A DNA stretch of 64,000 nucleotides from Hedera helix (GCA_947179155.2 OX359264.1:2352001-2416000); one strand, 5' to 3'; positions 34,866 to 46,057 are shown, counted from the stretch's first letter. The notes: generated by a model from the letters alone, not told the origin. Numbers and translations: made by a program.

Positions 34866-34867
34866 GT

Positions 34868-34879
34868 TGGTATCAGAGC
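34868..34879 (+). other. Primer binding site (initiator tRNA-Met)
   Basis: TGGTATCAGAGC, 2 nt after the 5' LTR: a perfect match to the standard plant primer site, unlike the one-base variant in the intact element at 13101. Confidence 0.88.
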
Positions 34880-35065
34880 TTAGGGATATGGTCTTTAATG
34901 GAGATCTGGGGTTAGAACTAGGAGGGGAGAGACGAATAGAATCAGTCACTAGTGTGTCCTACCTAAATTAGATTTTATTATCTAATGAGTGAATTTGAAT
35001 ATAGGGACATGAAGTGATGAGTCAGTTTATTTGAACTAACATTTATTTTGTGACCACAGTTAAGT

Positions 35066-35674
35066 ATGGCATCTGGAAATCAGGAGGTTAACCACGGAGT
35101 ACCCGAAGTGAATGTAGAGGCCACAAACAATTCTTCTACAAACTCAGAGTTGAATAATTTGCCTAAAGCAAAAATTATTTGTATCCGATCTAAAGAAGAA
35201 GAAGGTGAAAGTTCTACCGTCGTTCTTCCAAATTCGTTCTTTAAAGGATATCCGGAACTTGCGGAAATTGTTGCCTTTAATTTGCTCGACAGTTGGAAAC
35301 ATATCATCACCTGGTTATGCTCGATAACAAAGGATCAGAATATATGGACGTTTCATATAAGTCTTTGGGATTTATGGTGTTCGAGCTATGATTTTCAAGA
35401 TTATTTAAAAATGATGTATCTATACTTTTGGGCGTTACAATTTAGAGGAATTCAGGTTAAGTTAGTCACTATCGTGGAAACTGTAGTCTATCGAAAATAC
35501 TATTTTAATGGAAATCATTGGTACGCTACTACTGATGAAGTTGAAGAATCTGAGAAACAGTTCGTTAGAGAACTATTTCGTGGTATCCCCATGGTTGAAA
35601 TACGTGAAGATCCGGATGAAGTATATGGGACTCGATTTGATGATGACAGCCTTGATGATCAAGAAATCGAATGA
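35066..35674 (+). CDS. Chimeric ORF of the nested gypsy element: gag start fused to an unrecognised segment, 202 aa
   Basis: The first about 27 residues (MASGNQEVNHGVPEVNVEA...) match the gag start of the intact element. From about 35148 to 35662 the sequence is unrelated to gag. It encodes about 170 residues without a stop, including an aromatic-rich middle (WKHIITWLCS, WTFHISLWDLWCSSYDF, YLYFWALQFRG, YFNGNHWYAT) and an acidic tail (REDPDEVYG, FDDDSLDDQEIE). After TGA at 35672-35674 the element's protease sequence resumes in another frame. I do not recognise the inserted protein. No zinc knuckle or capsid motif is visible. It could be a captured host or other-element fragment, or a diverged gag-replacement protein; a chance open frame of 515 bp is less likely but possible. 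Confidence 0.6.
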   Translation: MASGNQEVNHGVPEVNVEATNNSSTNSELNNLPKAKIICIRSKEEEGESSTVVLPNSFFKGYPELAEIVAFNLLDSWKHIITWLCSITKDQNIWTFHISLWDLWCSSYDFQDYLKMMYLYFWALQFRGIQVKLVTIVETVVYRKYYFNGNHWYATTDEVEESEKQFVRELFRGIPMVEIREDPDEVYGTRFDDDSLDDQEIE

Positions 35675-36345
35675 GGTGATGACCGGTAAGCTATTCATCA
35701 ATTCTCGAGAAGTCTATGCCATGTTAGATATTGGCTCTATCCACTCTTTTATCTCACCTATATGTACTCAACGTTTAAATTTGCCTATTGAAAACTTAAA
35801 TCTTGTCTTATCAGTTGAAATCTCATTGGGAGAAATACCTATTACATTTACTATCTATAAATCTTGCCTAGTTTAAATCAACAACCTCACATTACCTGTT
35901 GACCTTATTTCTTTGGAGATGCATGAATTTGATGTGATTTTAGGAATTGATTGGTTGACTACCCATCATGCTAAAATTGATTGTTTTCATAAGATTATTA
36001 GTTTTCATATTCCTAATCAACCTGTCATGCAAATTCAAGCAACTAAACCATTGAAATCTATAACTATTATTTCTAGCCATAAAGTCATTCGTTTATTGAA
36101 AAACGGATGTCAAGCCTTTTTAGCCCATGTCATTGATTTGAACAAAAACACGTCGAACTTGAATGATATTCTTATTGTTAATGAGTTCCTGACATTTTTC
36201 CTGAGGAACTTCCTAGCTTATCCCCAAACCGAGAAATTGAATTCTGTATCGATCTTGAACCCGATACTAAACCCTTTTCCAAAGCTCAATACCAAATGGC
36301 TCCCATAGAACGCCAAGAGATGAAAGTTTGATTATTAGATATCGG
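35664..36345 (+). pseudogene. Protease region of the nested gypsy element, inactivated
   Basis: Homologous to the protease part of the intact element (about 14492-15185): GKLFINSREVYAMLDIGSIHSFIS, then HEFDVILGIDWLTTHHAKIDCF. The catalytic DTGS reads DIGS (Thr to Ile), a TAA interrupts at 35874-35876, and a frameshift occurs near 36190 (GAGTTCCTGAC against GAGTTTCCTGAC). Shortly after (about 36345) the sequence jumps to RNase H, which marks the RT deletion. Confidence 0.88.
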
Positions 36346-38399
36346 TATCATTTGAGCGAGGAATGCGAGAAGAGTTTTCAAGAACTCAAGAGGAGACTTG
36401 TTTCAGCTCTTGTTCTGACCATTCCATCAGGATCAGGAGAATTCGTCATATATAGCGATGCTTCAGGCAAAGGTCTAGGTTGTGTCCTTATGCAACATGG
36501 AAATGTTATAGCTTATGCCTCTCGACAACTCAAAGATTATGAGAAAAATTATCCTACTCATGATCTAGAGTTGGCAGCAGTCGTTTTCGCGTTGAAGATC
36601 TGGAGACACTATTTGTACGGAGAAAAAGTGGATATCTATACGGATCATAAAAGTCTCAAGTATTTCTTCACCCAAAAGGAACTCAACATGCGACAACGAC
36701 GTTGGCTTGAGCTGTTGAAGGATTACGACCACACAATCCAGTATCACCCGGGAAAGGCGAACATTGTAGCTGACGCTTTGAGCAGAAAATCTTATGCGAG
36801 TACAAGTGCACTGCTGACAACACAAAAGCGTATTTTGTACGACTTGCAAAAGATGGAGATAGAGCTAAAGACACCAGGGACCCACTCGAAGATTGCTCAC
36901 GTGCGAGTAGAACCAGCTTTAATCGATAAAATTAAAGCTGCTCAAACTACCGATCCGGAACTGATAAACATGATAAAGAAAGTACAAGAAGGTACCATTC
37001 CCGAAGCAAGAATCGACGAGAAAGGAATACTTCGAGTCAACTCTCGACTCTGTGTTCCTAACGATCCTGAATTAAAGCATAAAATCATGATGGAGGCACA
37101 CAACACGCCATTTGCAATCCACCCAGGAGGTACCAAGATGTATCGAGATCTTCGACATACATTTTGGTGGAACAATATGAAAAGGGAGATTGCAGAGTTT
37201 ATCTCAAGGTGCTTAACTTGTCAACGTGTCAAGGCAGAGCATCAAATACCTAAGGGTCCTTTACAACCACTTGAGGTTCCCGAATGGAAGTGGGAACACA
37301 TCAATATGGATTTCGTGACGGGTCTTCCCAAAGTTTCTCAAGGCTTAGATGCAATTTGGGTCATCGTAGATAGATTGACCAAATCCGCTCATTTCTTGCC
37401 TATACGAGAAAACTTTTCACTTGAACGTCTTGCCGGTATGTACATAAATGAGATCGTGAGATTGCATGGCATGCCAGTTTCCATAGTTTCTGATCGAGAT
37501 CCTAGATTCACTTCACGCTTTTGGATCAGTCTACAAAAAAAGCTATGGGCACTGAACTACGTTTTAGTTCTGCATACCATCCTCAAACGGACGGACAATC
37601 GGAAAGGACAATCCAGACCCTCGAAGATCTTTTGAGACTTTGCGTACTAGATTTCAAAGGAAGTTGGGATAAGTACTTGCCATTGGTGGAATTTTCCTAC
37701 AACAACAGTTACCAAGCAAGTATAGGTATGGCTCCATTCGAGGCTTTATATGGACGCAAGTGTCGCTCTCCAGTATGTTGGAATGAGGTAGGAGAAGCAA
37801 AACTGTTGGGACCCGAGTTGGTACGCTTGACGATCGAAAAGATCCAAATGATCCGACAACGAATACAGACAGCACAAGAACGACAAAAGAGTTATGCCGA
37901 TCTTCATCGGAGAGATGAGAGATTCAACGTCGGAGATCATGTATTCTTACGTGTTTCTCCATGGAAAGGAGTTACGAGATTCAGAAAGAGAGGAAAGCTC
38001 AACCCTCGCTTTATTGGCCCATTTGAAATCCTCGATCGAGTAGGATCCGTAGCCTACAGACTAGCCCTACCACCAAGTATGTCTCGCATCCATAACGTTT
38101 TTCACATATCTATGTTACGTAAATATGTGAAGGACCCAAACCACGTCATTGAGTTAGAACCAGACGTTATAGCAGAAGATTTAACGTATGAGGAGGTACC
38201 TGTTAAGATCCTAGATAAGAAGGAGCAGATCTTACGCTCAAAGGTTATACCTCAAGTTAAGGTTTTATGGAGGAACCAAGATATTGAGGAAATGACCTGG
38301 GAGCTAGAATCTGAGATGAAGTCTAGGTATCCATACCTCTTCGAAATGCCAGGTACGTCAATTTCGGGGACGAAATTTCATAAGGAGGGGAGGTTGTAA
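36345..38399 (+). pseudogene. RNase H, integrase and chromodomain of the nested gypsy element, RT deleted, frameshift in integrase
   Basis: At about 36345-36355 sequence equal to 15190 of the intact element is joined to sequence equal to 15900, removing about 0.7 kb with all RT catalytic motifs. RNase H (YSDASGKGLG, IYTDHKSLKYFF) and integrase (CLTCQRVKAEH, MDFVTGLP, SDRDPRF) follow in frame. At 37534-37540 a run of seven A replaces five in the intact element, and this +2 shift separates HPQTDGQSERT and the chromodomain (VKVLWRNQDIEEMTWE) into another frame. The final stop TAA is again at the LTR start (38397-38399), with the purine tract AAGGAGGGGAGGT at 38382-38394. Confidence 0.92.
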
Positions 38400-39117
38400 G
38401 ACCCCGAATTTATGAAATACAAAATTTAATTTTTCTTCATATATATTTTTTCCTGAAACAGTAAATGGTTAAATTGACAAAATTGAAAGTTAAGGATGTT
38501 ATGTGCAAATTTTATTTTGTCGGGGAATATTCGTTTGGTCGGGGAATATTCGTGCCGTACGACGGCGCCGAAATAACAAATTATTTGTGGACCCCACAAC
38601 GGAATAATTGTCGGATATAGAAAACGACAGAAGTAACCTTTTTAAATAAAAATAGTCAACGGTGTTAACTGTTAAAATACCGGTGATAAAAGAATAGTAG
38701 CATACGGTAATTTATGGTATTTTACTGTAGCATGCGGTACTCTACAGTAGCACACGGTATTGCACAGTGTCTCATATTATTGACACCGTAACTGATACGC
38801 ATCATTTCATCGATAATTGTCACTGCATAATATTTTATATTATCAATTCAATTATTGTTGCTACACAGTATTTTGCATTATTGATTCAATAATTGTCATT
38901 ACACTGTATTTCATATCATTGAGTCAATAATTGTTGGTGCACTGTAGTTTAAAATTATTGAACCTAATAATTGTCATAGTAGTAAATACACTGTAATTTA
39001 TATTATTAAATTAATAATAATCTGTAACGTGTTTATTATTGTTAAATTATTGTTATAGCATTATTTTATTTTATATGTTGGACCCAAAGGAAGAATAAAT
39101 AAATAAATAAATTTTAT

Positions 39118-39148
<31 letters not shown>

Positions 39149-41454
39149 TTAATTTTACTATTTGGAATAGTAAACATGTGGGCCCTTTGTGGGGGCCACA
39201 TGAGGAATGAAATTGCAAAATGCAGAAATTTGGCATGGGCGGCTGTTGCTTTGAATTCTCAGGCTGGCGTGCAGCACGCCATCCACCTACCCTCGCATAG
39301 TAACTTATTTCCTCCTATAAATAGATTGTTCAGCTGAATAGAAAAATCACACCTAAAACATAAAATTTTTATATAAGAATTTTATGAGTTTTCTCTGAGA
39401 ATAGTAAGGTTATTTTGAGAGTTTGAAAGCCAAAAGGAGTGCAGGAATTTTTCAAGTAAGTCTTTTATTAAAGAGTAGTAATTTCATAAATTCCTATATT
39501 TCGCGGTATTCAGAAATCTTCCTTTAGAAGGCTCTTCTATTAGAAGATTCATTTTTAAAAGCTTTCTTTGGAAGATTTATTTTGAAATATTATTTTAAAA
39601 ACTATTCTAAAGTTATTATATTATACTACAAAAATTATGTTAAATATATATAATTTTGATAGTTCATAATATACGAGTTATCATACACTTTGAAATTTAT
39701 ATGTGGTAATTACTAATTTATATTATAAATATATAGGTTGATCAACCTCATTTAAATCAATATCCAGTCACGTGTTAAGGTAAGGAATATCATCTTCTTT
39801 CATATTCTATTATTTAAACTTACTAAGGTAAGGGATTATCATTCTTTGATTCTCGAAAATAATATCGTTTCTTTCTTAAGATGTGCCATTTATTTCCATG
39901 TATTAAATTGTGGGAATAACCTTACGGCGCGGATTACCGCCTATTGGTGAATAACCTTTCGTATTCATTCCTTATTAATCTTTGAGAATAACCTTACGGT
40001 GCGGATTACCGCATGTTTGGTGAATAACTCTTCGTATTCAAATTTTATTAAATTGTGGGAATAACCTTACTGCGCGGACTACCGCCTGTTGGTGAATAAC
40101 CCTTTTTATTTGTCTCGTGTGGAAATAATTTGTCTACACGAATTATCACTTGACACTTTTATTCCATATTCGTAAGTGATATCATTTTCCTTTATACTCA
40201 TAAGAGATACCATCTTTTTTATCTTCCATTATTCAAACTTACTATGGTAAGGGATATTAATTTCCTTCACCGTTTGTTAATCAAACCTGCTAGGGTAAGG
40301 GATATTATTTTCTTTCATACTCCTAAATCGAAACTTATTATGGAACTATTGCTTCTATAATTCCTGAAAATATTATATGTTCCATAATAGTTGAACTTCA
40401 TTATTTCAACTGAACCTTCCTATTTACGTGAACCTTTCTATTGAACTGTAACCGTTATTCTGAACTGTGGATCTTGAATATCATTTTTAAATTTCACTCC
40501 ACATCATGTTGGCAATTTGGACATTATTTGAATCTGCACAAAGTAAACTTCTGATACTTATTGTTTATCCTGTTCTTCTGTTCATCATTTGTATCACTGT
40601 TATTTGTATTAATCATCAAGAAGCAAGTTGTTGTGAATATCTGTGGCCGGGGGCACAGATGTGATATAATTGTTGAACAGATGATAGGTTAAAGGCGATA
40701 TACTAGGTTAAAGGCGATACATCTGTTCGGTGTCTTTTATGGCACGTGGTTAATGTTCTCTTTGGCCCGTAGTGCAAAGATGAACTGTTGATTGGTATGA
40801 TTATGACCAAAGGCTGAATCTGGTATAATCATGACCGTTGGTGTTATATTGAATATCTTTGGCCCGTAGTGCAAAGATGAACTGTTGATTTGCATGATTA
40901 TGACCAGGAACTGTGAATTTTTATTATCATGACTAATGGTATTTCAGATGATAAAAGTTGATGATATTTTTACTAAAAAGAGAAGCGAGTGGACATTATA
41001 GTCTGCATTATTCTTCTAATAGATTGCTCATTCCGCTGCTATTATTGATCTGAACGTTGTTTAAGAATTTAACTGCAGTTTTTGATATAAACCTTGTAGT
41101 CTATTGTATTCTATCAAGAACTCAACTGTTGAAGGCTAATGATAATTTATTCGTCATTATCTTAGTCATGATATTCTTACTGGGCTATTTGAGCTCACCC
41201 TTTCTTTTCGTTCCATTATTTTTCAACAGGAGATGAGAACGTAACGGGGTCTAGCCGGGGAATGGAGTGAGAGAGCGGGGATAGCTATCATAGTCTTCAT
41301 GTGTTATAAAATAGTGTGACAATAATAATGAAGACTTAGTTGTGTTGTATTATCCACTGTATTGTTGTACGTTGTATTTCATTGTAATAATTTTGTTGTA
41401 GTCTTTTGACGACTCAAGTTTGGGCTGTGTGGGCCTAGATTTGGGGGCGTCACA
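38395..41454 (+). repeat. 3' LTR of the nested gypsy element
   Basis: 3060 bp, almost identical to 31813-34865. I see CATTGATAA/CATCGATAA, GCCAGCC/GCCATCC, CATTGTTTTT/CATTATTTTT and GTGTGGCAA/GTGTGACAA, plus seven extra A in the A-run at about 39118-39143. Confidence 0.92.
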
Positions 41455-41720
41455 GGAATGGCTCCTCGAATGGCTGTCGTGATAGAGTTTTTCATAATCA
41501 TAAGGGACATGCGGTTGGATCGCTCCCACTTTTCATAAATAGCTTTTTGCTCATTTGAGCTTGTAGCTGTAAGTGGAGCAGGAGGATCCACTCGTAATGC
41601 ATAGTCCAAATCCATAAAGCCGAGAACAATTTTCACTTGCTCTTTCCAAACAGTAAACTTAGTCCCATTCAATGCTTCAATTCCAGAGAGATATCCAGAA
41701 ATAGTAGTAGGAGTCAATGC
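41455..41720 (-). pseudogene. Copia gag N-terminal part
   Basis: Minus-strand frame LTPTTISGYLSGIEALNGTKFTVWKEQVKIVLGF..., then WERSNRMSLMIMKNSI, running to the GGAAT insertion site. This is the N-terminal gag (UBN2/DUF4219-like) region of plant copia elements. It continues in frame at 31812 once the gypsy element is removed. The first ATG of gag could not be placed: the frame stays open upstream without an obvious ATG, so the start may be damaged. Confidence 0.85.
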
Positions 41721-42889
41721 TGAAACATGATCAAGCTCATAAGTATGCTTACAAAAAACTAAAAGAAATCCACAATGTACAACGATAATTAATAATTAAT
41801 CATAATAAAAAACCAACTGTAGGGCAAGCAGTTAGTTATATAAAATCTATTTACGACACCCAAAATAGATTTTAATGAGAAGTTGATGCATAATTATCAA
41901 TCTTTCGTTGGTCCAATTAATAATATGCTAATAACATCCCCATAAAATAATGCACAACACATTTATTCACGCATCACCGTTGGGCAGAAACGAAATAAAC
42001 ATATTACTTATGCAATAAAATTCCATTTAATAAATTCTAATTCTAATTTTCCGTTGGGTAAAATTAAAACTTCATCTATTAAATGTAACATTATGTGACC
42101 TTTCTTAATCTTTAATTGTTTTAATTAATAACCCTCCGTTGGGCTGATTATTAATTTTAACAATAAAAGAGTCACGCATACATGTAAATTATTATGATCA
42201 AACTCAATTTTCATAAAAATTAAATTTATAACATAATAATCAAGTTTGAAAATTAACATTATTTATAATTTACATGTAACAACTTAAAAGCCCCAATAAT
42301 ATTTCATGTTCCAAAATCTTTATTAAGATACATAATTATGAACATGAATAAATTATAAAATATTCACATAAATTCTAAATTAAATATATAAAGTCATGTC
42401 ATCAGCATAATGAATTAGTATGAAATCCTTAAGCATATTCAATTAGCATGTAAATCCATATCGCGTTAGTTTCACAAAATCAAATAAAGAAAACCGGAAC
42501 ATTGATTAATATGATTGAACATGCTTTATACGGAATATTGATTAATATGATGGATCATGCTTTATACGGAACATTGATTAATAAAGAAAACTGAAACATG
42601 CTTTCTACGGAACATTCACAAAAATAAATAAATAAATTATATTATTTTGACATAATAAGAATACATGAAACAAACCTTCATATTAATTGTCAATTGATAA
42701 CATGAACTATTGCAGGAAACTAATGCAGGAACACATTAAAGTAACATCTTGAATACATAGAATCAGAATTCATTCATTGACAGAATACTTATGCAACGCG
42801 CGAAATCATAATCGCTATAAACTAACGGAAACAAAATTTCTAGCATAACATCATAATTAATTTATTCTATGCAATAGCCTAACCAAGCT
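41721..42889 (-). other. Copia untranslated leader with stem-loop series
   Basis: About 1.2 kb between primer binding site and gag in the element's RNA sense. Between 41890 and 42180 several inverted repeats enclose the loop CCGTTGGG (plus strand). Another long stem (CATGTAAATTAT against ATAATTTACATG) spans about 42180-42278. Near 42520-42600 a motif of about 45 bp (GGAACATTGATTAATATGAT) is repeated three times with changes. There is no coding content. Leaders of LTR elements carry dimerisation and packaging signals, so such a role is possible. Confidence 0.7.
42024..42085 (-). other. Stem-loop with CCGTTGGG loop, best-formed member
   Basis: Outer stem CATTTAATA (42024-42032) with TATTAAATG (42077-42085), perfect over 9 bp. 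Inner stem TAATTTT (42044-42050) with AAAATTA (42060-42066), perfect over 7 bp. Loop CCGTTGGGT. A similar stem-loop lies at about 42105-42176 and weaker ones near 41963-42000 and 41893-41924. Confidence 0.7.
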
Positions 42890-42900
42890 CTTGATACCAA
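42886..42900 (-). other. Copia primer binding site
   Basis: On the minus strand TTTGGTATCAAGAGC follows the 5' LTR. The plant consensus is TGGTATCAGAGC; one extra A is present, which would weaken primer pairing. Confidence 0.65.
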
Positions 42901-42901
42901 A

Positions 42902-43320
42902 TGTTAAATAATTATTAACGGATCGTGCTATTTCATAGAATAAATATAAAATTAAATAAGTACTTACATGAATTGAGAGAAGACATATCGTACGTATCAC
43001 GTATTCGCTGCGCTTAAGGGTGAAGGTCTTCAATTGTCTCTCTCAATCTTAGGATGGATATATGGGTGTGTATAAAAATTTTTGAGACGACAACTAGGAC
43101 CAAACCCTAACTGTTTTTTTTTATAGAATAGCTAAGGGTCAAAATCGTCCATCAAGATTATGAAACCCTAGGGCCCATTATGCCAAATACTATTAGTAAT
43201 ATTACTTATGGGTCATATAATTACCAAGCCCATAAATAAAGTAATTAAATTAATACAATATGTAAGCCCAATAAATACATAAAAAATAAAGGCCACATTA
43301 GGAAATAAAATATTCTAACA
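42902..43320 (-). repeat. Copia LTR (5' LTR in element sense)
   Basis: 419 bp, partner of 27218-27636, followed by TSD AATAC at 43321-43325. Confidence 0.9.
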
Positions 43321-43325
43321 AATAC

Positions 43326-43580
43326 TTCTATAATAGAATAAAAGTGTTCCCTTATCAGATAGAATTTAGAAACTGCTCATTCTTTAGATCTTTCAAAATC
43401 CATTAAAACGAAAAGTAATTTCACCATTAAAGGCGAATAAAACATCTAAAAATCAGCACAAAATTTATTATATATAAAAAATTAATATTTTTATAAGTTA
43501 ATTTAATATTTTTATAAGATCAAATAAAATTTATTTGTAGAAATATCAAATTAATTAAAAATATTAAATTAACTTATAAA

Positions 43581-43653
<73 letters not shown>

Positions 43654-45530
43654 GTCAAACCTATGCGAGATTAGTGATATTTCAGATTTAGATCTATTAC
43701 AAAGTCAAACTCATGTAAGAGTTTTATAATTTTTTCACTAAATCTTCAGGTCTAGTGACTTTGAAAGGAAAGTCTCATTTTGCTAATTTCAATTTGGTTC
43801 CGCCCAATTGAGGAGGATTTGTGTTTCCATGGATTCAGAATATGGGAAAAGTAGTGTTAATTTGGAGGAGCTTAAGGGGAATGTATAAAATGCAGCGGAA
43901 AAATCTTGATTGGATGATTACCTTGCATCAATGAAGAAGAAGAATAGGAGAGAGAAAAAATGCAAGAGATTTGACCATGAAATCTGTCAAAACTTATTTG
44001 GTCGCCCATACTGAATGTTTTAAGTTGGAATAAATTAATGTGTTAATATTCCGTTAAAAAATTAACACCTGTGACAAAATTTTATTTTTTTTAGAAAACT
44101 AAAGTTCAATGAGTTGATTGTAAAAATAAATAAACTAGCTAGTTGTTTGTATGATACCTAACTTATAAGTAATTTTTTACTATTTGAGTTTTTGTATGTG
44201 ACTTATTTTCTAGCTTATAAATTGATTTTTAAGTAGATTTTGGAAAGTAACAATTTCTTACTTCTCAAAAACTTATAAGTCATTTTAAAATAGGTAAGTT
44301 TGATCAAATGTAACGATTCTTTTTCCTTTATTTTAGTAATCTTTGCAACATATTTTAACTTATATGTTATTTTAGTCAAACACTTTCACAACTTGTTTTA
44401 TCTTAATTTCTAACTTATAAGTCAAAATGGTGTAACACATTTTTACTTAAAAATCACAACTTAAAATGACTTATAAGTCCTTTTAAAATAAGTAAATTTG
44501 ACCAAATGTAAAAACACTTTTGTCCTTATTTTACTAATATTTATAACTTTTTAACTTACAAATCATTTTAACCAAATACTTTTACAACTTATTTTAACTT
44601 AATTTTTTACTTGTAAATTAAAATAGGAAATTGATATTTTCACAAGATTAAATGGGACTCACTTGTAAAAATATCAAATTAACTTGTGAAAATATTATTT
44701 TTCTTAAAATAATATCAAACACTTTTATTTATAAGTCTTAAAATAATATTAAACACTTTTATTTATAAATTACAGTTTAAAATATTTTGTAAGTTATTTT
44801 AAATTTTAATTTATAAATTATTTTAAAATAAATTATTTTCGTACAGGTCTTTAGAATTGCTACGTACCGATCATCGAGGTAAACAAACGATTCAAAAAGT
44901 TTAGGGAGATCAAGATATTAGATCGAAAGTGACGATGATTTAATTTTTTTTTTCTATATAACCTTAATTATTTATATGTATTTAAATTACATATAAATAA
45001 TTAAAATTTATAAATATTTAAATTAAAATAAATATTATAAAAATCAAAAAATTAAAATTAAAAATTAAATCGATCAATATTCCCGATCTAATATCCCGGT
45101 CCCTCGAAGCACCTAGGACTAGATCAATCAATGGATTATGGATGTATGTATATTTTGTATATACACCTAGCAAGGAAGTCACGGAAATTTATGAGCAGTC
45201 CATAAAGAAATGATTGACCCACTTATCCACCACTAGAACTTGTAGACCCATAGAGTTATAAGATGAGGGAAGTGACAATTTCATAAATTTTTTTAATATT
45301 TTTATATATAAATTATTATTATAAATTTATAATAATAGTTAAAATTGTAATTATATATTTATAATAATATTTTTTATATAAAAATATTAAAAAATTATGT
45401 AAAAATATCAATTTTCTAAAATTATTATGGCACAATGCAGTTGTCACTCACTTCCTTTTAATACCATCAACACACGGCAGCCTTAAGGTAACCGGCCGAT
45501 CTATAATTGTGAAAAAAGCACTGACATTGT
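43326..45530. other. Intergenic, repeat-rich, no gene seen
   Basis: Contains a (TA)n(TG)n microsatellite at about 43587-43651. An AT-rich repeat block at about 44150-44860 has many ACTTATAAGT-type palindromes, and segments such as GACTTATAAGTCCTTTTAAA recur about 200 bp apart (near 44270 and 44470). Then AT-rich DNA follows up to the carrier promoter. No coding signal. Confidence 0.45.
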
Positions 45531-45535
45531 AACCG

Positions 45536-45543
45536 ACACGTGT
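45536..45543. promoter_or_regulatory. G-box ACACGTGT upstream of the carrier gene
   Basis: Perfect palindrome with the CACGTG core, 16 bp upstream of the TATA box at 45559. Likely bZIP or bHLH site, inferred from position. Confidence 0.45.
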
Positions 45544-45558
45544 CCGCAAAACCCTCCA

Positions 45559-45565
45559 TATAAAT
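45559..45565 (+). promoter_or_regulatory. TATA box of the carrier gene
   Basis: TATAAAT in CTCCATATAAATCC, followed about 35 bp later by pyrimidine-rich leader sequence. It implies a 5' leader of about 460 nt before the ATG at 46058. An intron in the leader is possible (GGTGAGAATC near 45729, TGTAGTTAG near 45980) but uncertain. Confidence 0.5.
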
Positions 45566-46057
45566 CCGTAACCTTTGTCTCCCCTCCCTTCTTCAGCCGC
45601 CTCTCTTTTTTATCACTTTAAGTTGAAGCTAATCAGCTTCTACCTAATCTGTTCCTTGCCATTTTCTCTTTCTAAATTCTCTCTCCGACGGCGTCAGATC
45701 TTTCCGATAGATTCCGATGAGGTTTCCGGTGAGAATCTCACTTGAATCTTATAAGAAATGTTCTATCCATTTATGGTAACTAACCTTCGTTCTTTAATCT
45801 GTTTGCGCAAAAGGAAAAAAGTGAATATAAACCCTCGGACCAATCTCACACACATATACTATACATATTTGTAAAAATTGAGCTCGACCCTTTTGTAAAG
45901 TTCCAATTTTAGGATTAGGGTTTATTTTAGTTTTTGACTTTTTATATATAGCATCAATCTTGTGCTGTTTCTGTAGTTAGGTTTTTTGGATAGTAGAGTT
46001 AATTTAGGGAAAATAGAAAATTAGATTTTTAGGAACAGTTCCAAGAAAGTGGGAAAA

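Larger units (their letters stand above)
31813..41454 (+). mobile_element. Non-autonomous Ty3/gypsy element nested in copia gag, 9.6 kb
   Basis: 5' LTR 31813-34865 (3053 bp) and 3' LTR 38395-41454 (3060 bp) begin TGTAAGACCCC and end GGGGGCGTCACA. The length difference lies in one A-run, and I see only about four substitutions. TSD is GGAAT. It belongs to the same family as the 10160-20880 element but to a different LTR subfamily. The internal region is 3.5 kb instead of 4.8 kb. Gag is replaced by about 515 bp of unrelated sequence, the protease active site is DIGS instead of DTGS, the RT core is deleted, and integrase is frameshifted. RNase H, integrase and chromodomain sequence are otherwise close to the intact element. 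It must have moved with proteins supplied in trans. Confidence 0.93.
27218..43320 (-). mobile_element. Ty1/copia LTR retrotransposon, split by a nested Ty3/gypsy element
   Basis: 419-bp LTRs at 27218-27636 (3' LTR in the element's own sense) and 42902-43320 (5' LTR) start TGTTA and end TAACA. They are flanked by AATAC. Without the nested insertion and its extra TSD the element is about 6.45 kb. In its own sense the order is 5' LTR, primer binding site, long structured leader, gag, protease, integrase, RT, RNase H, 3' LTR. The LTRs differ at roughly six or seven positions (about 1.5%), clearly more than those of the nested gypsy element, which agrees with the nesting order. It is no longer autonomous: gag is split and the polyprotein has three in-frame stops. 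Confidence 0.93.

Noticed and set aside
46049..46057. Earlier start of the mitochondrial carrier (three codons upstream)
   Set aside because: The codon is GTG, not used as a start in plant nuclear genes; ATG at 46058 is taken instead.
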